Shown: positions 21,737 to 32,065 of the stretch, piece after piece
Layout of the letters: every line of letters begins with the position of its first letter
Position numbering within the stretch: the first letter of the stretch is position 1
Source: Odobenus rosmarus divergens
Lineage: Eukaryota > Chordata > Mammalia > Carnivora > Odobenidae
Direction of reading: 5' to 3'
Assembly (NCBI RefSeq): GCF_000321225.1
Contig: NW_004450664.1
Location: forward strand, 1,378,006 to 1,442,005
Length of the DNA: 64,000 nucleotides
Made by a program: the position numbers and the translations under genes
Notes under the pieces: generated by a model
Databases searched by the model: none
Told to the model about the DNA's origin: nothing
The model's input: the letters and a program-made list of their open reading frames with translations, nothing else

Positions 21737-22435
21737 ACCAACCCAGCCCAAAATCCCTTCACTTCCCACTCCCACAGACTTCTCTTTCTTTCTCTTTCAG
21801 CCACCTATTCTAATGGTGCACCCAAAACTTGCCATCTCTGGAACTACAGACCTTGTCAGAAATAACACTATCAAACTCCAACTTCTTGTCTGTCCAGTTT
21901 CCTCACATCACCACCTACCTCCAACACAATGTTAAACACAAACGGTAAGAGCAGGCATCTTCATTCTGAATTTCAAAGGGAAATCTGTCAACATTTCTCT
22001 CTTAAGTATATTTGCATAGGTGAATTTTATCAAACATTTTAATGCATCTATTAAAATGATTTTTCTCCTTTTTTTGTTAGTGTGCTAAATTACCCTCTAT
22101 TTTAGTGAACCAATTTTTTTACATTCATGTTATATACTCAAATTGGCCATGATGCCAATTAGTTTGGAAATATTTGGCATTTTTGTATTTATGTTTATAA
22201 ATGATATTGGCCTGAATTTTTTATTCTTTTTTCATGTAATATCTCTGGCAGGTTTTGATACAAAGTTATGATAGCCTAGTATAATGACTTGAGGAACATC
22301 CTCTCTTTTTTACGTATCTGGGAAAGTTTGTGTGAGATTGGTTTTATTTCTTTCTTACATGTTGATAAAATTCACAGGAAAAGCCATCTGGGCTTGGAGT
22401 TTTCTTTGGGGAGATGTTTAAATATTACAGAGTCA

Positions 22436-22470
22436 TGGTGATTAACATAACAATAAAAATTATTTAAAAA
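22436..22470 (+). mobile_element. 35-bp retroposed micro-insert
   Basis: An insert with aataaa and an A run at its right end, flanked by perfect 16-bp repeats aaatattacagagtca (22420-22435, 22471-22486). It looks like an extremely 5'-truncated L1-driven insertion carrying only an mRNA or L1 3' end. Confidence 0.7.
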
Positions 22471-22540
22471 AAATATTACAGAGTCAACTTCTTTCATAGT
22501 TATAGGACTACCCAGGCTTTCTATTTCTTTTGCTGTCAGT

Positions 22541-22643
22541 CCCCGCTGAGCAGGGAGCCAGACGTGGGGCTCAATCCCAGGACCCTGGGATCATGACCTG
22601 AGCCGAAGGCAGACACTTAACCAACTGGCCACTCAGGTGCCCC
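22541..22643 (-). mobile_element. Can-SINE, truncated
   Basis: Reverse head and core only (ccccgctgagcagggagcc to actcaggtgcccc). The pyrimidine block and tail are absent. Confidence 0.88.
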
Positions 22644-22990
22644 AAAATTTTCAAATTTTTACATAAAGTTATTTATAGCATATTATCTTTTGAATGTCTG
22701 CAAGTTCTATAGTGATGTCTCTTTTTTCATTCCAAATTTCTTTGTGTTTCCTTCTCTCTCTTTTTCTTTAGCAGTCTTATCTGAGATTTATCAATTTAAC
22801 AAAGCTTTTAGAAGAACCGATTTTTGGCTTTATTGAATTTTCCATTTTATGTTAGTTTTCTATTCCATTTGGTATATTCTTATCTATTTTATTTTCTTTT
22901 TTCTACTTTTAGTTTGGTATTTTCTGCTATTCCAGTTCTAACTTTTGAGAGATGGTTAACTCATTAATTTTCAGCCTTCTTCGTGTGTGT

Positions 22991-23172
22991 GTATTTTTTA
23001 AAGATTGTATTTATTTATTTGAGAGAGAGAGAGTGAGAGGAAGAGATAATCTGAAGCAGACACGGCACTGAGCACAGAGCCCAACACGGGGCCTTATCCC
23101 ACAGCTGCAATATTGTGATGTGAGCCAAAACCAAGAATTGGACACTTAACTGACTGAGCCACCCAGGAGTCC
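22991..23172 (-). mobile_element. Can-SINE, type C-like
   Basis: Diverged reverse copy from aaagattgtatttattt to ccacccaggagtccc. TSD ccttcttcgtgt/ccttctttgtgt. First of three adjacent SINEs. Confidence 0.88.
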
Positions 23173-23207
23173 CTTCTTTGTGTTCTTTTTTAAAGATTTC
23201 TGTTTTT

Positions 23208-23422
23208 GGGGTGCCTGGGTGGCTTAGTCATTAAGCGTCTGCCTTTGGCTCAGGTCATGGTCCCAGGGTCCTGGGATTGAGCCCCGCATCAGGCTCCCTG
23301 CTTGGCGGGAGCCCTGCTTCTCCCTCTCCCACTCCCCCTGCTTGTGTTCCCTCTCTCACTGTGTGTCTCTCTTTGTCAAATCAATAAATAAAATCTTTAC
23401 AAAATAAATAAATAAAATAAAC
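23208..23422 (+). mobile_element. Can-SINE, type B
   Basis: Full-length with a long (AAATA)n tail. TSD atttctgttttt at 23196-23207 and 23423-23434. Middle of a three-SINE cluster. Confidence 0.95.
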
Positions 23423-23432
23423 ATTTCTGTTT

Positions 23433-23522
23433 TTAAGTAATCTCTACACCAAACGTGGAATCAAACTCACAACCCCAAGATCAAGAGTTGCATGCCTCAC
23501 TGACTAAGCCAGCTAGGCACCC
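23433..23522 (-). mobile_element. Can-SINE, type D
   Basis: Short old reverse copy: taagtaatctctacaccaa, gatcaagagttgcatgcc, gactaagccagctaggcacc. Confidence 0.8.
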
Positions 23523-24075
23523 TCAACCTTCTTTGCTAACACAGCATCTAAGGCTACAGATTTTTCCCCAAATAATGCTTGAGATGCATCCCACTAGGTT
23601 TGTACATAATCTTTTTATTATCATTCAGTTTGAAATATTTTATAATTTCTACTGTTTTCTTTTTGTTACTCCATGAGTTATTTAGAATTATGTTTCTTAC
23701 TTTCCACCAATATACAGATTTAAAATTTCTATTAATGATTTCTAGCATAATTGCATTTTGGTCAGGGAAAGCATTGTTTACTTCGATCATTTGACAACTG
23801 TTGAGACTTCCTTCATGAGGCAGGATATGATTAACTGTATGCAAATGTTCCCTATGCACTTGAAAAAGTATGTATTCTGCAACTTTGGGGTGGAGTGGTC
23901 TATTTATATCCCTTAGGTCAGTTTCTTAATCTTGCTATTCAAATTATATATTCTTACTGATTTTTTTCTTATTCTAATAATTACTGAAGAGGGGTGTGTA
24001 GAATCTCCTATAATTCTATTGAATTATTTACTTAATTATAGGATGTGGATCTATTTTATTAGGTTTATATTTATG

Positions 24076-24426
24076 ATTCTCAGAATGTGTGCCCCTCACC
24101 TTTGAAATTTGCGGGTATCTGGAGCGTTAGGACACTCTTTTGCCAAACCTCTGTCCACCTTCTCCAACTGCTCCCACCTGCTTTTTGTCTGACCAACTGC
24201 TGTTCCTCTTTTAGAACTTGCTTTAATGATGTTTTTTCAAGGAAGACCTGCTTAATTCCCCAGGTTTGTGTTCGGTGATCTCAGGGTCATGAGTTCAAGC
24301 CCTACACTGGGCAAGGAGCCTACTTAAAAAGAAAAAAAAGAAAAGGGAATCCTCCAATCTTTAAAATCCTGTCATGACAGGAGAAATATAGGTCTCTCTC
24401 TTTTTCTTTTTAAAATATGTATGTAT
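24076..24426. other. Unassigned plus a type D SINE remnant
   Basis: At about 24270-24346 a 5'-truncated plus-strand type D copy is visible (gatctcagggtcatgagttc, aagccctacactgggcaagg, then an A-rich tail). The left part is unassigned. Confidence 0.6.
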
Positions 24427-24636
24427 GGGGGCGCCTGGGTGGCTCAGTCGGTTGGGAGACTGCCTTCAGCTCAGGTCATGATTCTGGAGTCCAGGGATTG
24501 AGTCCCGCATCAGGCTCCCTGCTCAGCAAGGAGCCTGCTGCTCCCTCTAACCCTCCCCCTCTCATATACTCGCTCTCTCTCTCTCATTCTCGCTCTCTCA
24601 AATAAATAAATAAATCTATAAAAAAATAAAAAAATA
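24427..24636 (+). mobile_element. Can-SINE type A, first of a tandem pair
   Basis: Full-length. Preceded by aaatatgtatgtatg (24412-24426), which recurs after the pair near 24898 and looks like the TSD. Confidence 0.94.
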
Positions 24637-24840
24637 GGGGCGCCTGGGTGGCTCAGTCGGTTAAGCGACTGCCTCCGGCTCAGGTCATGATCCTGGAGTC
24701 CCGGGATCAAGTCCCGCATCGGGCTCCCTGCTCAGCGGGGAGTCTGCTTCTCCCTCTGACCCTCCCCCCTTTCATGTGCTCTCTCTCTCCATCTCTCATT
24801 CTCGCTCTCTCAAATAAATAAATAAAAATCTTTAAAAAAA
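24637..24840 (+). mobile_element. Can-SINE type A, second of a tandem pair
   Basis: Begins at ggggcgcc directly after the A-rich tail of the previous copy. Intact core ctggagtcccgggatcaagt. Confidence 0.95.
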
Positions 24841-24959
24841 AATAAAGTTAGTCTGTTTTTTAAAAAATAAATAAATAAATAAAATTAAAAAATAAGAAAA
24901 TATGTATGTATGTATGTATGTAATTCTACCCCCAAGACTGAGCCAGCCAGGTGCCCCTA
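24841..24959. repeat. A-rich tail, (ATGT)n and type D SINE end
   Basis: (AAAT)n-rich extension, then a (tatg)n run at 24901-24921. Then comes the head of an older reverse type D SINE (actgagccagccaggtgcccc), the probable target of the tandem pair. Confidence 0.7.
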
Positions 24960-25045
24960 GATCTCTTCTGCCATTGGATTAATTATGCCTTGTACACAAA
25001 AGAGGCTCAGTAACTATTAATTGTATGAATAAATAAATTAATGCT
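24960..25045 (+). mobile_element. L2 3' end fragment
   Basis: aaaagaggctcagtaactat then tgtatgaataaata resemble the last bases of sense L2. Confidence 0.5.
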
Positions 25046-25255
25046 CCTAAGTTTAGGTGGTTCACTTTCAACTTTTATGTATACAGCTTCTAACACATTT
25101 CTGGCTCTTGACTCCTTTTCTCTGGGCCTATTGTTTTCTACTCTACCTGCTTCAACCTCTAGATCCTTTTTACTGTGGGGCTGCCCATTCCAAATGATCT
25201 CACCAGATGCTTCACCCCTGTAGGTCTGCCTTGATTTTTCAGTCCACATACTTTC

Positions 25256-25454
25256 TTTTTTTTTTTAAAGATTTTATTTATTTATTTGAGAGAGAGAATG
25301 AGAGAGAGAGAGCACATGAGAGGAGGGAGGGTCAGAGGGAGAAGCAGACTCCCTGCAGAGCAGGGAGCCCGATGCGGGACTTGATCCTGGAACTCCAGGA
25401 TCATGACTTGAGCTGAAGGCAGTCGCTTAACCAACTGAGCAACCCAGGCGCCCC
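25256..25454 (-). mobile_element. Can-SINE type A, perfect TSD
   Basis: Full reverse copy flanked by perfect 15-bp repeats agtccacatactttc (25241-25255, 25455-25469), which suggests a recent insertion. Confidence 0.97.
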
Positions 25455-25574
25455 AGTCCACATACTTTCTATGCCTAGATGCCATTGTGTTATTTACTGC
25501 CTTTAATCATAGTTGTGAGGCCTGCTGAGGCTTTAGATTGGTTCTGACATGGCAGAAAGACTAAGAATCATCTA

Positions 25575-25796
25575 GGGGCACCTGGGTGGCTCAGTCAGTT
25601 AAGGATTTGACTCTTGATTTTGGCTGGAGGTCATGATCTGAGGGTCGTGAGATCAAGCCCCTCATTTGGCTCCATGCTGAGTGTGGAGACTTCTTAAGAT
25701 TCTCTCTCTCCCTCTCCCTCGGTGCTCCTCCTACCTCCCACCCTCCCACCCGGCTCACAGGCAAGTGCTCTCTCTCCCTCCCTCTAAAAAAAAAAG
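25575..25796 (+). mobile_element. Can-SINE, type C
   Basis: Head ggggcacctgggtgg, anticodon-region gactcttgattttggctgg, long CT-rich block. TSD gaatcatcta on both sides. Confidence 0.93.
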
Positions 25797-25806
25797 GAAT
25801 CATCTA

Positions 25807-26224
25807 GATGGGCCTGGGATATGCTTCAGAATCAAAGTTTCTTTGGAATTATTGTTTCTCTTTTGTTTTCCACTTTAGCCTGCTTTGTTGATGGTTGACA
25901 AACCTGTTTTCTTGTTTACTTGTTTTGCTTAGATGTGGCAATTCATCCTTCTGTATCTGCTACCTTGTTCCTAGGACTTCATGGATTTTGAGTCATCACC
26001 CAGTCAACCATAACTTCAGTCCTGGCTCTCTTTTAGCCATAGCCTCCAGAATGCTACTTGGGTTTGACTAACTCCCATAATTTCCTTACTAGAGGCACAC
26101 CATGCCTTTCTGCTGCTCACCTTGGTTCTTTGCCAAGTCTGTGATTCAGGGCAGGACTTGCTGACTGAGGACCCCAACAAATCCATTTACCAGCACCACA
26201 TCCAACTTGTCAAAAGCCAGTGTT
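25807..26224. other. Unassigned sequence
   Basis: About 400 bp without a recognised repeat or exon. Confidence 0.35.
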
Positions 26225-26430
26225 GGGGCACCTGGATAGCTCAGTTGGCTGAGTGTCCAACTCTTGATTTCAGCTCAGGTCATGATCTCCGGGTCATGAG
26301 ACACTGCCTGGGGCTCTACACTGGGCGTGGAACCTGCTTGAGATTCTCTCTCTCCTCTCTCTGCCCCTCCCTCCACTCTCCCCCACCTGCTCAAGTGCAT
26401 GCACGCATTCTCTAATAAAAAAAAAGCAAC
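26225..26430 (+). mobile_element. Can-SINE, type C
   Basis: caactcttgatttcagctcag with a gagattctctctctcc block. Imperfect TSD around aaaagccagtg/aaaagccaacg. Confidence 0.92.
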
Positions 26431-26451
26431 CCAAAACAAAAAAGCCAACGT

Positions 26452-26566
26452 AATAACAGGTCCCCATTGGCTCAGTCGGAAGACCATGTGATTCCTGTTC
26501 TTGCGGTCATGGGCTGAGCCCCACATTGGGTGTAGAGACTACCAGAAAAATAAATAAACTTAAAAA
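26452..26566 (+). mobile_element. Can-SINE, type D
   Basis: Short old copy: ggctcagtcggaagaccatg, gccccacattgggtgtagag, then an A-rich tail used as the target of the next SINE. Confidence 0.85.
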
Positions 26567-26578
26567 AAAGTCAATGTA

Positions 26579-26772
26579 GGGGCGCTTGGGTGGCTTAGTC
26601 ATTAAGTGTCTGCCTTCTGCTCAGGTCATGGTCCCAGGGTCCTGGGATAGAGCCCTGCATCAGGCTCCCTCTCCGCGGGAAGCCTGCTTCTCCCTCTCCC
26701 ACTCCCCCTGCCTGTGTTCCCTCTCTCACTGTGTCTCTCTCTGTCAAATAAATTTTAAAAATCTTAAAAAAA
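26579..26772 (+). mobile_element. Can-SINE, type B
   Basis: Full-length. TSD aaaaaaagtcaatgtag/aaaaaaagtcaacgtag. It inserted at the tail of the type D copy. Confidence 0.95.
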
Positions 26773-26854
26773 AAAAGTCAACGTAGTATCATGTTCACTT
26801 ACTGAAAAGTTAGTTACAGAGTAATCTGTGTAAAGCCTTAGAAATCAAGGAGTA

Positions 26855-27048
26855 GGGGCGCCTGGGCAGCTCAGTCGTTAAGCATCTGCCATCGGCTCAG
26901 GTCATGATCTCAGGGTCCTGGGACTGAGCCCCACATTGGGCTCCCTGCTCATCGGGGAGCCTTCTTCTCCCTCTCCCCTGCCCCTGCTCTCTCTCACTAC
27001 CTCTCTCTCTCTCTCAAATAAATAAATAAAATCTTAAAAAAAAAAAAA
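26855..27048 (+). mobile_element. Can-SINE, perfect TSD
   Basis: Full-length with perfect 14-bp TSD gaaatcaaggagta (26841-26854, 27049-27062). Confidence 0.97.
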
Positions 27049-27197
27049 GAAATCAAGGAGTAATTTACCATTCCAGAACTTGTTTTTTCTCTTAGAATTT
27101 ATATTTAATTTCTCTAATCCATAAATTTGGGAGTTGCCTTATCTCTATAGTGATGGATATAGCTAGTAATAATAGAAGCATAAAAAGTTAGAGTTGA

Positions 27198-27393
27198 GGG
27201 GCGCCTGGGTGGCTCAGTTGGTTAAGCGTCTGCCTTCAGCTGAGGTCATGATCCCAGTGTCCTAGGATGAGTTCCAAATCAAGCTCCCTGCTCAGTAGGG
27301 AACCTGCTTCTCCCTCTGCTTGCCACTCTCCCTGCTTGTGCTGTCTCTCTCTCTGACAAATAAATAGATAGAATAAAGAAAAAAAAAGGTATA
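27198..27393 (+). mobile_element. Can-SINE, first of a tandem pair
   Basis: Full-length. The outer TSD aaaaagttagagttga (27182-27197, 27577-27592) flanks the pair as a whole. Confidence 0.95.
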
Positions 27394-27576
27394 GGGGCTC
27401 CTGGGTGGCTCAATTGGTTAAGTGTGTGCGCCTTCAGCTCAGGTCATGATCCCATGGATAGAGCCCCATGATGGGCTCCCTGCTCAGCGGGGAGTCTGCT
27501 TCTCCCTCTTGCTCTGCTGCTCCCCTCGTTTGTGCTCTCTCTCTCTGTGTCAAATAAGTAAATAAAATCTTTAAAA
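27394..27576 (+). mobile_element. Can-SINE, second of a tandem pair
   Basis: Head ggggctcctgggtgg begins right after the A-rich tail and ggtata of the first copy. Confidence 0.95.
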
Positions 27577-27592
27577 AAAAAGTTAGAGTTGA

Positions 27593-27700
27593 AAAAGCAT
27601 TCAAGATAAAATAGTACAACTTTCTCATTTTATAGATGAAGAAACAGACCTAGAGAAGTCAAATAGATTTGCCTGAGGTTGTTTACTCCACTTCTTCTTA
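27593..27700 (-). mobile_element. MIR-like ancient repeat fragment
   Basis: ctcattttatagatgaagaa then gacctagagaagtcaa fit the reverse MIR core region. Short. Confidence 0.4.
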
Positions 27701-27792
27701 GAGAAGAATGACTGCGTTTATGGACAACTCTACAACACAAAATGCAACGTTGTTTTTGAGTATAAGTACCTATTTTTTAAATGTTACTGGGT

Positions 27793-28854
27793 ACTAACGA
27801 AGGAAACAATCAACAAAACTAAAAGGCAACTTATGGGATGGGAGAAGGTATTTGCAAATGACATATCTGATAAAGTCTTAGTATTCAACATATATAAAGA
27901 ACTTATACAACTTAACACCCCCAAAATAAATAATCCAATTAAAAAATGGGCAGAAGACGTGAACAGACATTTCTCTAAAGAAGACATCCAGATGGCCAAC
28001 AGACACATGAAAAGATGCTCATCATCACTTATCACCAGGGAAATGCAAATCAAAACTTCAATGAAATATGACCTCGAACCTGTCAGAATGGCTAAAATAA
28101 AAAACTCAAGAAAAAACAAGAGTTGGCCAGGATGTGGAGACCAAGGAACACTGGTGCACTGTTGATGGGAATGCAAACTGGTGCAGATACTGTGGAAAAT
28201 AGTATGGAGGTTCCTCAAAAAGTTAAAAAAATAGAACTACCTTATGATCTAGCAACTGCACTACTGAGTATTTACCCAAAGAATACAAGAATACTAACTC
28301 AAAGGGATACATGCACTCCGGTGTTTATAGCAGCATTATCTACAATAGCCCAGTATGGAAGCAGCCCAAGTGTCCATCAATTGATGAATGGATAAAGAAT
28401 GTGTGTGTGTGTGTGTGCGCACGCGTGCACGCGCACATATACACACAATGGAATATTAGTCATAAAAAAGAATGAACTCTTGCTGTTTGCAACAACATGG
28501 ATGGGATTATGCTAAGTGAAAAGTCAGTCAGAGAGAGACAAATACCATATGATTTCATTCATATGTGGAATTTAAGAAAAAAACCAAACAAGCAAAGGGG
28601 AAAAAATGAGAGAAACCAAGAAACAGACTCTTAACTATGGACAACACACTGATGGTTACGCAGGGGTGGTAGGTGGGGGGTCGGTGAAACAGGTGATGGG
28701 GATTAAGGAGTACACTTGTCCTGATGAGCACAGGGTGATGTGTGGACGTGTTGAATCACTATATTGTACACCTGAAACTAATATTACACTCTATTTTAAC
28801 TAACTGGAATTAAAATAAAAACTTAAAAAAAAACAACACAAAAACAAAATAAAT
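27793..28854 (+). mobile_element. 5'-truncated L1 (ORF2 C-terminus and 3' UTR)
   Basis: About 1.06 kb flanked by perfect 14-bp TSD aaatgttactgggt (27779-27792, 28855-28868). Translation of 27833-28165 gives the L1 ORF2 C-terminal signature [18 protein letters not shown]. The next part (28123-28395, [20 protein letters not shown]) is in another frame, so ORF2 is frameshifted and non-functional. The 3' UTR has a G-rich tract (28660-28700) and ends aaaataaaaacttaaaaaaa. It is retrotransposition-incompetent. Confidence 0.95.
28398..28447. repeat. (TG)n with CACGCG tract inside L1
   Basis: Alternating purine-pyrimidine run (gtgtgtgtgtgtgcgcacgc, then gtgcacgcgcacatatacac). It grew at the short alternating stretch that L1 carries there. 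Confidence 0.9.
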
Positions 28855-29049
28855 AAATGTTACTGGGTGTTGACCGGTTAAGCAAGACTTACAAACTACT
28901 TAGATAAGTAAATGAGGTTGTTTTATTTGTTTTGTTTTGTTTACTTATTTAACTTGTTGCTTTTACTTGTTCAAACTAAACTGCGCTGGATTCATACTGC
29001 AGTGTGCTTACTTGCGAATGAAAATGGCTTATATTGGTAAGCATCTTCC

Positions 29050-29290
29050 TTAATGAGGCACTACTCTGAGCACTTTATATTTCATCAAGTTATCTGTTTC
29101 TCACAAGTTATCTATGTCTCTGTTTCTTACAAGTTAGGAAATAAAGGCTGACACGATACAGTAGACCCTTTATCATTCCCATTTTGCAGATGAAGACACT
29201 GAGGCAGGATGACACGGAGTAATGTGCCTAAGGTCACACCACTAGTCAGTGTCATAGCGAAGCAATCCAGTGCCAGAGTCTGGGCCTTCA
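29050..29290 (-). mobile_element. MIR
   Basis: Reverse MIR: cattcccattttgcagatga, cactgaggcaggatgacacg, gtgcctaaggtcacaccact. The middle holds a repeated cacaagttatctatgtctctg segment. Confidence 0.75.
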
Positions 29291-29399
29291 TGGCTACCCA
29301 CCCTGTGCCGATGGCTCTTCTTCTTCCGATAATGACTTTCCTCCGTCTTCACTGGGACAAGCTTCTGATGCGTCTAGATGCTCTCAGGGGTCATCTGTC

Positions 29400-29625
29400 T
29401 CCTGCAAGTGCTCAGGGGAAGCTAGGACTTCTCTTTTTCCCTCTCGCTGCACTTCTTTGCTCCTGTCCCCCTTACAGTGCCCACCCCGTGACACTGCAGT
29501 GACTTGTCCACGAGTCTGTCTCAACCTCTGAGAGGGGAGGGTCACAGCTTGCTCCTTTGGTATTCCCAGAAGACAGCACGGTGCCTGGCAGGTAGCGGAC
29601 ATAGTAAATGTGCTCTAGTCCTGTT
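29400..29625 (+). mobile_element. L2 fragment
   Basis: Sense L2 3' end: cagaagacagcacggtgcct, ggcaggtagcggacatagta. Confidence 0.55.
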
Positions 29626-29793
29626 TAATCTATAGTAATTGAAGGAACCTGAAAGATAAGCAATCTCTACAGGCATAAACTCAATGCCCTAGATCTACTG
29701 ATTTTTTGCCTTAATCATGGGTAATGGATTGTTTTCACTGACTTTTGATGGGCTCAAATGATTAGAAAATAGTCATATATAGAAGTGCCCCGA

Positions 29794-29992
29794 GGGGCAC
29801 CTGGGTGGCTCAGTCGGTTGGGCGTCTGCCTTCAGCTCAGGTCATGGTCCCAGGGTCCTGGGATCGAGCCCCACATCAGGCTCCCTGCTCAGTGGGGAGC
29901 CTGCTTCTCCCTCTGCTTCCGCCCCTTTCCCTGCTTGTCCTCTCTCTCTCTCATAAATAAATAAAATCTTTAAAAAAAAAAAAAAAGAAGAA
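29794..29992 (+). mobile_element. Can-SINE
   Basis: Full-length. TSD gaagtgccccgag/gaagtaccccgag with one difference. An (aag)n stretch sits at the tail. Confidence 0.95.
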
Positions 29993-30145
29993 GAAGTACC
30001 CCGAGCAGACCCTCAGCAGAATTAGAGTTGATGGCGTCTGTCTTTGGTTTTTGAAATCTTGAGAGCTTCCCACCTCTGCTTTCGGTGGTCCTCTCACTAA
30101 CCCAGGCATCCCGCACACCCTTTTTACATTTTATTATTTTATTAT

Positions 30146-30343
30146 TTTTTTAAAGATTTTATATATTTATTTGACAGAGAGAGACACAGCGAGAGAGAGA
30201 ACACAAGCAGGGGGAGTGGGAGAGGGAGAAGCAGGCTTCCTGCTGAGCAGGGAGCCCGATGAGGGGCTCGATCCCAGGACCCTGGGACCATGACCTGAGC
30301 CGAAGGCAGACGCTTAACGACTGAGCCACCCAGGCGCCCCCCC
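30146..30343 (-). mobile_element. Can-SINE, type B
   Basis: Full reverse copy ending ccacccaggcgcccc, then a C run. TSD about ccctttttt-acatttta. Low divergence from other type B copies. Confidence 0.95.
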
Positions 30344-30351
30344 CCCTTTTT

Positions 30352-30559
30352 TTTACATTTTAGTCCTTATCAAAAGGTCTGGTTGTCTGCTTGTCCTCAA
30401 GGCTGGCAAACATGACGAATGAGTTCATTCAAGCCTCTGGTCGGTAATGTGTCCTGGATGGAGTTGGGAGTTCTGAATGCTTTTTCTCTTTCTCAATTTG
30501 GCAAAATAAGGTGACAGAAAGAGATAATGACTAGGATTACAGTAGCTACTTATGCAGCC
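30352..30559. other. Unassigned sequence
   Basis: No recognised repeat. Confidence 0.3.
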
Positions 30560-30740
30560 AGACACATGGTTATCATTTTACACGCATTATTGTGTTTGTA
30601 GTCTTCATGGCATTTATTTGAGGTAGCTATTGTCTCCTGTTTCTCACAAGTTAGGAAATAAAGGCTGACATGATGTGTCTACAGTTTGGCATCTAATGAG
30701 CAACAAAGCTGGAGTATCAACTCTTAACTGTCTTGTTCAG
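30560..30740 (-). mobile_element. MIR fragment
   Basis: cattttacacgcattattgt, ctcctgtttctcacaagtta. It shares ttctcacaagttaggaaata with the MIR at 29050-29290. Confidence 0.6.
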
Positions 30741-31310
30741 AGCTTGCTCCCTTTACCCTACTACAAACTTTCACACACCATGACATTTTGTGAGCTGGGA
30801 GGCGTGGCCAAAACTTCAGTCCAAATGATGAAAATCCTATTGTAGAATTTGGTACATGAGGAAAATAGTGAGGAAATGTTTTTGGACATAAGGGCCAAGT
30901 TGTTGCTCCTAAAATCCCATCACCTGATCTATTATTTATTTGGATTTGGCGAGTGTGAAGGTAAGAAAATTGGAATGGACAGGTTAGAGAGAGTCCCTCA
31001 GGCCCTCTGTAGACCAATTCAATACTCCACTGGCCAAACCAATTATCCCTGTTCAGTTTTTACCAGGAAAAGGCCAGAAGTTTGTCAAGGATCATTCATC
31101 CTTCTGCTAGCAAAACAAACCTCCCACCATTCCCTGGAGAATAAGTCCACTGCAGAAGGGAATAGATGTGAGTCCTTCTGAGCTTTCAAAGAACTTAATG
31201 GGGAGTTAAAAAAAAAAAAACCAACAACAAAAGCTTCTATAAAATGTATGAAATACTGAAGGGAAAATTCCCTGGGTAATCTGATTGTTAAAGTGATTGT
31301 ACCAAAGTTA
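30741..31310. other. Unassigned sequence
   Basis: 570 bp with no repeat I can name. Open frame 30849-31181 has no recognisable domain. Confidence 0.4.
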
Positions 31311-31325
31311 AAAATCTCTCAGATA

Positions 31326-31519
31326 GGGCGCCTGGGTGGCTCAGTCAGTTAAGCGACTGCCTTCAGCTCAGGTCATGATCCTGGAGTCCCGGGATCGAGT
31401 CCCGCATCGGGCTCCCTGCTCAGCAGGGAGTCTGCTTCTCCCTCTGACCCTCTTCCCTCTCATGCTCTCTATCTCTCATTCTCTCTCTCTCAAATAAATA
31501 AATAAATAAAATCTTTAAA
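31326..31519 (+). mobile_element. Can-SINE type A, 16-bp TSD
   Basis: Full-length with TSD aaaaatctctcagata on both sides. A near-consensus type A copy. Confidence 0.97.
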
Positions 31520-31739
31520 AAAAAAATCTCTCAGATATTTGAACATTCCTGTTCTTGGAGCTGATAATATTAAACATATTTGTAATATAATTGTTGGTAT
31601 TTTCGTCATAAGTTAACAAATGGTGCCTGTGTGTAGTGTTTGCTTAATTGAAGAAGTTGGTTTACAACAAGGAATATCGTAACTGCATACAGTTTAAAAC
31701 AACCCAAGCTGGTTGGGTTTAGTGCCATAGCATTAGGTA

Positions 31740-31900
31740 CTATGTGCCAAACAGTAGCCATAACATCCATTTAAGACTCATTCAGTGGGTGATCTCAGGC
31801 AAACCATTCAATTTTCTATTGGTCTCAGTTCCTTCCACTATAGAATAAGGGCTGGACAAGACGACTTCTAAGAATTTCTTAGAACTTCTTTCTTAGCTGG
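31740..31900 (+). mobile_element. MIR fragment
   Basis: Sense MIR: gatctcaggcaaaccattca, tctcagttccttccactata, gaataagggctggacaaga. Confidence 0.6.
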
Positions 31901-32065
31901 GAGAGTCTCATAATAACATCGATATTAATTAGTTAATTTATTAATCCCTTAAGCATTCATTACTTATTGATTCCTTCAAGGATTTATTTATTAAGAGCGC
32001 ACACTAGGCACCAGGCATTCTGCTCCATGCTAGGAATGGATAAAAGGATGAAAAAACACAATCTC

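Larger units (their letters stand above)
21925..24075 (-). mobile_element. L1 fragment, ORF2 region, antisense
   Basis: The plus strand reads the complement of L1 ORF2: gcaggcatcttcattctgaa, ttctgggaaagtttgtgtgag-like and gccatctgggcttggagttt. Further on come gaatgtctgcaagttctatag and ttttggtcagggaaagcat. Old and diverged, with no long open frame. Interrupted by SINEs at 22541-22643 and 22991-23522 and by a 35-bp micro-insert. Confidence 0.8.

Noticed and set aside
22991..27592. Regularly spaced repeated units resembling an array
   Set aside because: They are dispersed SINEs with individual TSDs and mixed strands, not a CRISPR or satellite array.
27833..28395. L1 ORF2 C-terminal frames as a possible active element
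   Set aside because: The element is 5'-truncated to about 1 kb and frameshifted between 28123 and 28165.
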